DNA of 5,950 nt from Fimbriimonadaceae bacterium (lineage in GTDB: Bacteria; Armatimonadota; Fimbriimonadia; Fimbriimonadales; Fimbriimonadaceae): NCBI GenBank assembly GCA_014380605.1, contig JACMJO010000412.1, positions 1 to 5,950 of the forward strand, read 5' to 3'. The stretch's first letter is position 1. Each line of letters starts with the position of its first letter. Under the pieces are notes generated by a model, which had not been told where the DNA came from, made no database searches, and worked only from the letters and a program-made list of their open reading frames with translations. Made by a program: the position numbers and the translations under genes. Shown one piece after another: positions 4,737 through 5,950 of the stretch.

Positions 4737-5843
4737 CTACTTCTTGCCCGCGGCCATTTGCTCGACGAAGTCACCGAAGTATGGTCGGGAGTCCCAAGGG
4801 CCGGGGGCGGCTTCGGGGTGGTATTGGATGCTGGAGGCTTGGAGGTCCGGAACTCGGATGCCTTCGACCGTGCCATCGTTCAGGTTCAATTGAGTCACTT
4901 CGGCGCCCGTACCTTCCAGTGACTTGGGATCGACCGCGTAGCCGTGGTTTTGGGAGGTGATGGTGACTTTGCCGGTGGAGAGGTCTTTTACCGGATGGTT
5001 TGAGCCGCGATGACCGAACTTCAGCTTGAAAGTCTCGCCTCCGATCGCATGACAGAGAAGCTGGTTGCCGAGGCAGATGCCGAACATTGGCTTCTTGCCG
5101 AGTAGGTTCTTGACCGTCTCGATTACGGGACCCAGCCGGGCCGGATCGCCAGGGCCGGGGGATAGGAGGATGCCGTCGGGGCGGTAGGAGAGGACCTCAT
5201 CAGCAGAAGTGCCAGCGGGGAGAACGATCGAGCGACAACCGGCGACGGAGAATCGACGGAGGATGTTGTATTTGAGGCCGCAATCCAGCACGACGAGGGT
5301 GTGTTTGTAGGAGCCCATCGGTTCGTTGATCGGCTCTTTGCCGGTCACACCCCAGGCATAGGGGGCCTTGGTGGTGACGCTGTAGACGAAATCCTGCTCA
5401 TCGTAGCCGGTTGCCTTCTTGATGGCCTCGAAGCCTTGGTCGGGATCGTCGGCAATCGCGCCCGTGGTGACTCCGGCAGAGCGGATTTTCTTGGTAATCG
5501 CTCGGGTGTCGAGTCCCTGGATGCTGACGGTTCCTCGCTCTTCCAGGAGATTGTGAATGGACTTGGTGGCTCGCCAGTTGCTGGGAACCTCGCAGGCCTC
5601 GCGAACGATTAGGCCCGTGGGCTGGATACGATCGGATTCGAAATCGTCATCGTTGATACCGTAGTTGCCGATGAGCGGGTAGGTAAGGAGGACGATTTGG
5701 CCCGCATAGGAGGGGTCGGTGAGGATTTCTTGGTAACCGGTCATTCCGGTATTGAATACAACTTCACCGGTGGTGACTCCGGAAGCGCCTAGGGGCAGGC
5801 CCTGGTAGATGGTGCCGTCGCTGAGGACGAGATAGCGTTTCAA
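4737..5843 (-). CDS. carA: Carbamoyl-phosphate synthase small (glutaminase) subunit
   Basis: CarA hydrolyses glutamine and passes ammonia to CarB, which makes carbamoyl phosphate for pyrimidine and arginine synthesis in the cytosol. The 368-residue length is normal for the family. The N-terminal domain (1-150) has the family hallmarks GEVVFNTGMTGYQEILTDPS and LDTRAIT. The class I glutamine amidotransferase domain (about 180-365) has SPGPGDP (228-234), the nucleophile C257 in GICLGNQ, FGHRGSNHPV (276-285), QNHG (298-301) and the triad H342/E344 in YHPEAAPGP. The His usually found in GICLGHQ is Asn260 here. The start is TTG at 5843: it matches the family N-terminus (MKRYLVLSDGT) and no in-frame ATG or GTG is better placed. 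There is no Shine-Dalgarno, but a good promoter ends 11 nt upstream. carB does not follow; the next gene is the unrelated PEP-CTERM gene. Confidence 0.96.
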   Translation of the reverse strand: MKRYLVLSDGTIYQGLPLGASGVTTGEVVFNTGMTGYQEILTDPSYAGQIVLLTYPLIGNYGINDDDFESDRIQPTGLIVREACEVPSNWRATKSIHNLLEERGTVSIQGLDTRAITKKIRSAGVTTGAIADDPDQGFEAIKKATGYDEQDFVYSVTTKAPYAWGVTGKEPINEPMGSYKHTLVVLDCGLKYNILRRFSVAGCRSIVLPAGTSADEVLSYRPDGILLSPGPGDPARLGPVIETVKNLLGKKPMFGICLGNQLLCHAIGGETFKLKFGHRGSNHPVKDLSTGKVTITSQNHGYAVDPKSLEGTGAEVTQLNLNDGTVEGIRVPDLQASSIQYHPEAAPGPWDSRPYFGDFVEQMAAGKK

Positions 5844-5854
5844 GCTAAGACGGG

Positions 5855-5883
5855 ATTGTACCTTTTGGGAAGTCGGAAGTCAC
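5855..5883 (-). promoter_or_regulatory. Candidate carA promoter with short or no leader
   Basis: On the minus strand, GTGACT (5883-5878, four of six to TTGACA) is followed by a 17-nt spacer and TACAAT (5860-5855, five of six to TATAAT). The -10 box ends 11 nt before the TTG start, so the mRNA would have a leader of only a few bases. A tandem heptamer (GACTTCC twice, 5881-5868) overlaps the -35 box and spacer. No attenuator or PyrR-type leader could fit in so short a transcript. Confidence 0.5.
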
Positions 5884-5950
5884 AGCTTCCTGAGTTCGAT
5901 CTTTCTCTTGATCACCGCGCCAGCCTCGACGCCTCCGTTTTTTGTCCAAT
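5880..5950 (-). CDS. Possible C-terminal end of an unidentified gene
   Basis: One minus-strand frame entering from the right edge encodes 22 residues, WTKNGGVEAGAVIKRKIELR then KL, before TGA at 5882-5880. Most codons end in G or C like the neighbouring genes, and it stops 36 nt before carA, as expected for a gene upstream. The stop codon would overlap the carA -35 box. The piece is too short to assign a family and another frame is also open here, so this is tentative. Confidence 0.3.
   Translation of the reverse strand, partial: WTKNGGVEAGAVIKRKIELRKL

Overview
The window looks like chromosomal DNA of a free-living bacterium with a GC-rich third codon position. My best guess is Armatimonadota (Fimbriimonas-like). 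The reasons are the PEP-CTERM protein with a VPEP motif, a short hydrophobic segment and an RRRK tail, a TTG start codon, and two genes that seem to have a -10 box almost against the start codon. This placement is inference; no ribosomal or other phylogenetic marker is present.

Layout. Positions 1-163 hold no gene but carry a striking pair of REP-like palindromes in inverted orientation. A two-gene plus-strand operon follows (215-2398). Its first gene encodes a soluble SPFH-domain protein with a C-terminal GYF_2 domain. Its second gene encodes a protein with two zinc ribbons and a C-terminal membrane segment, but an in-frame TAA at 1859-1861 splits it. The rest is on the minus strand: a zinc-dependent medium-chain alcohol dehydrogenase (2402-3490, convergent with the operon and 3 nt away), a PEP-CTERM secreted protein of unknown function (3698-4636) with a terminator hairpin, the carbamoyl-phosphate synthase small subunit carA (4737-5843), and possibly the last codons of one more gene at the right edge.

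How the genes work together. The only clear functional link is inside the plus-strand operon. An SPFH protein without its own membrane anchor next to a zinc-ribbon membrane protein resembles the YdjI/YdjG part of the Bacillus subtilis pspA-ydjGHI envelope-stress operon. There the membrane partner is thought to recruit the SPFH protein to the membrane. In this sequence the partner is cut before its membrane segment, so the pair is either broken or affected by a sequence error. The minus-strand genes are a housekeeping pyrimidine/arginine gene, a surface protein and an oxidoreductase with no evident shared pathway. I see no phage, CRISPR, tRNA, rRNA or insertion sequence. I do not see a convincing wholly new system; the items most worth checking are the split zinc-ribbon gene, the palindrome pair and the apparently leaderless starts.
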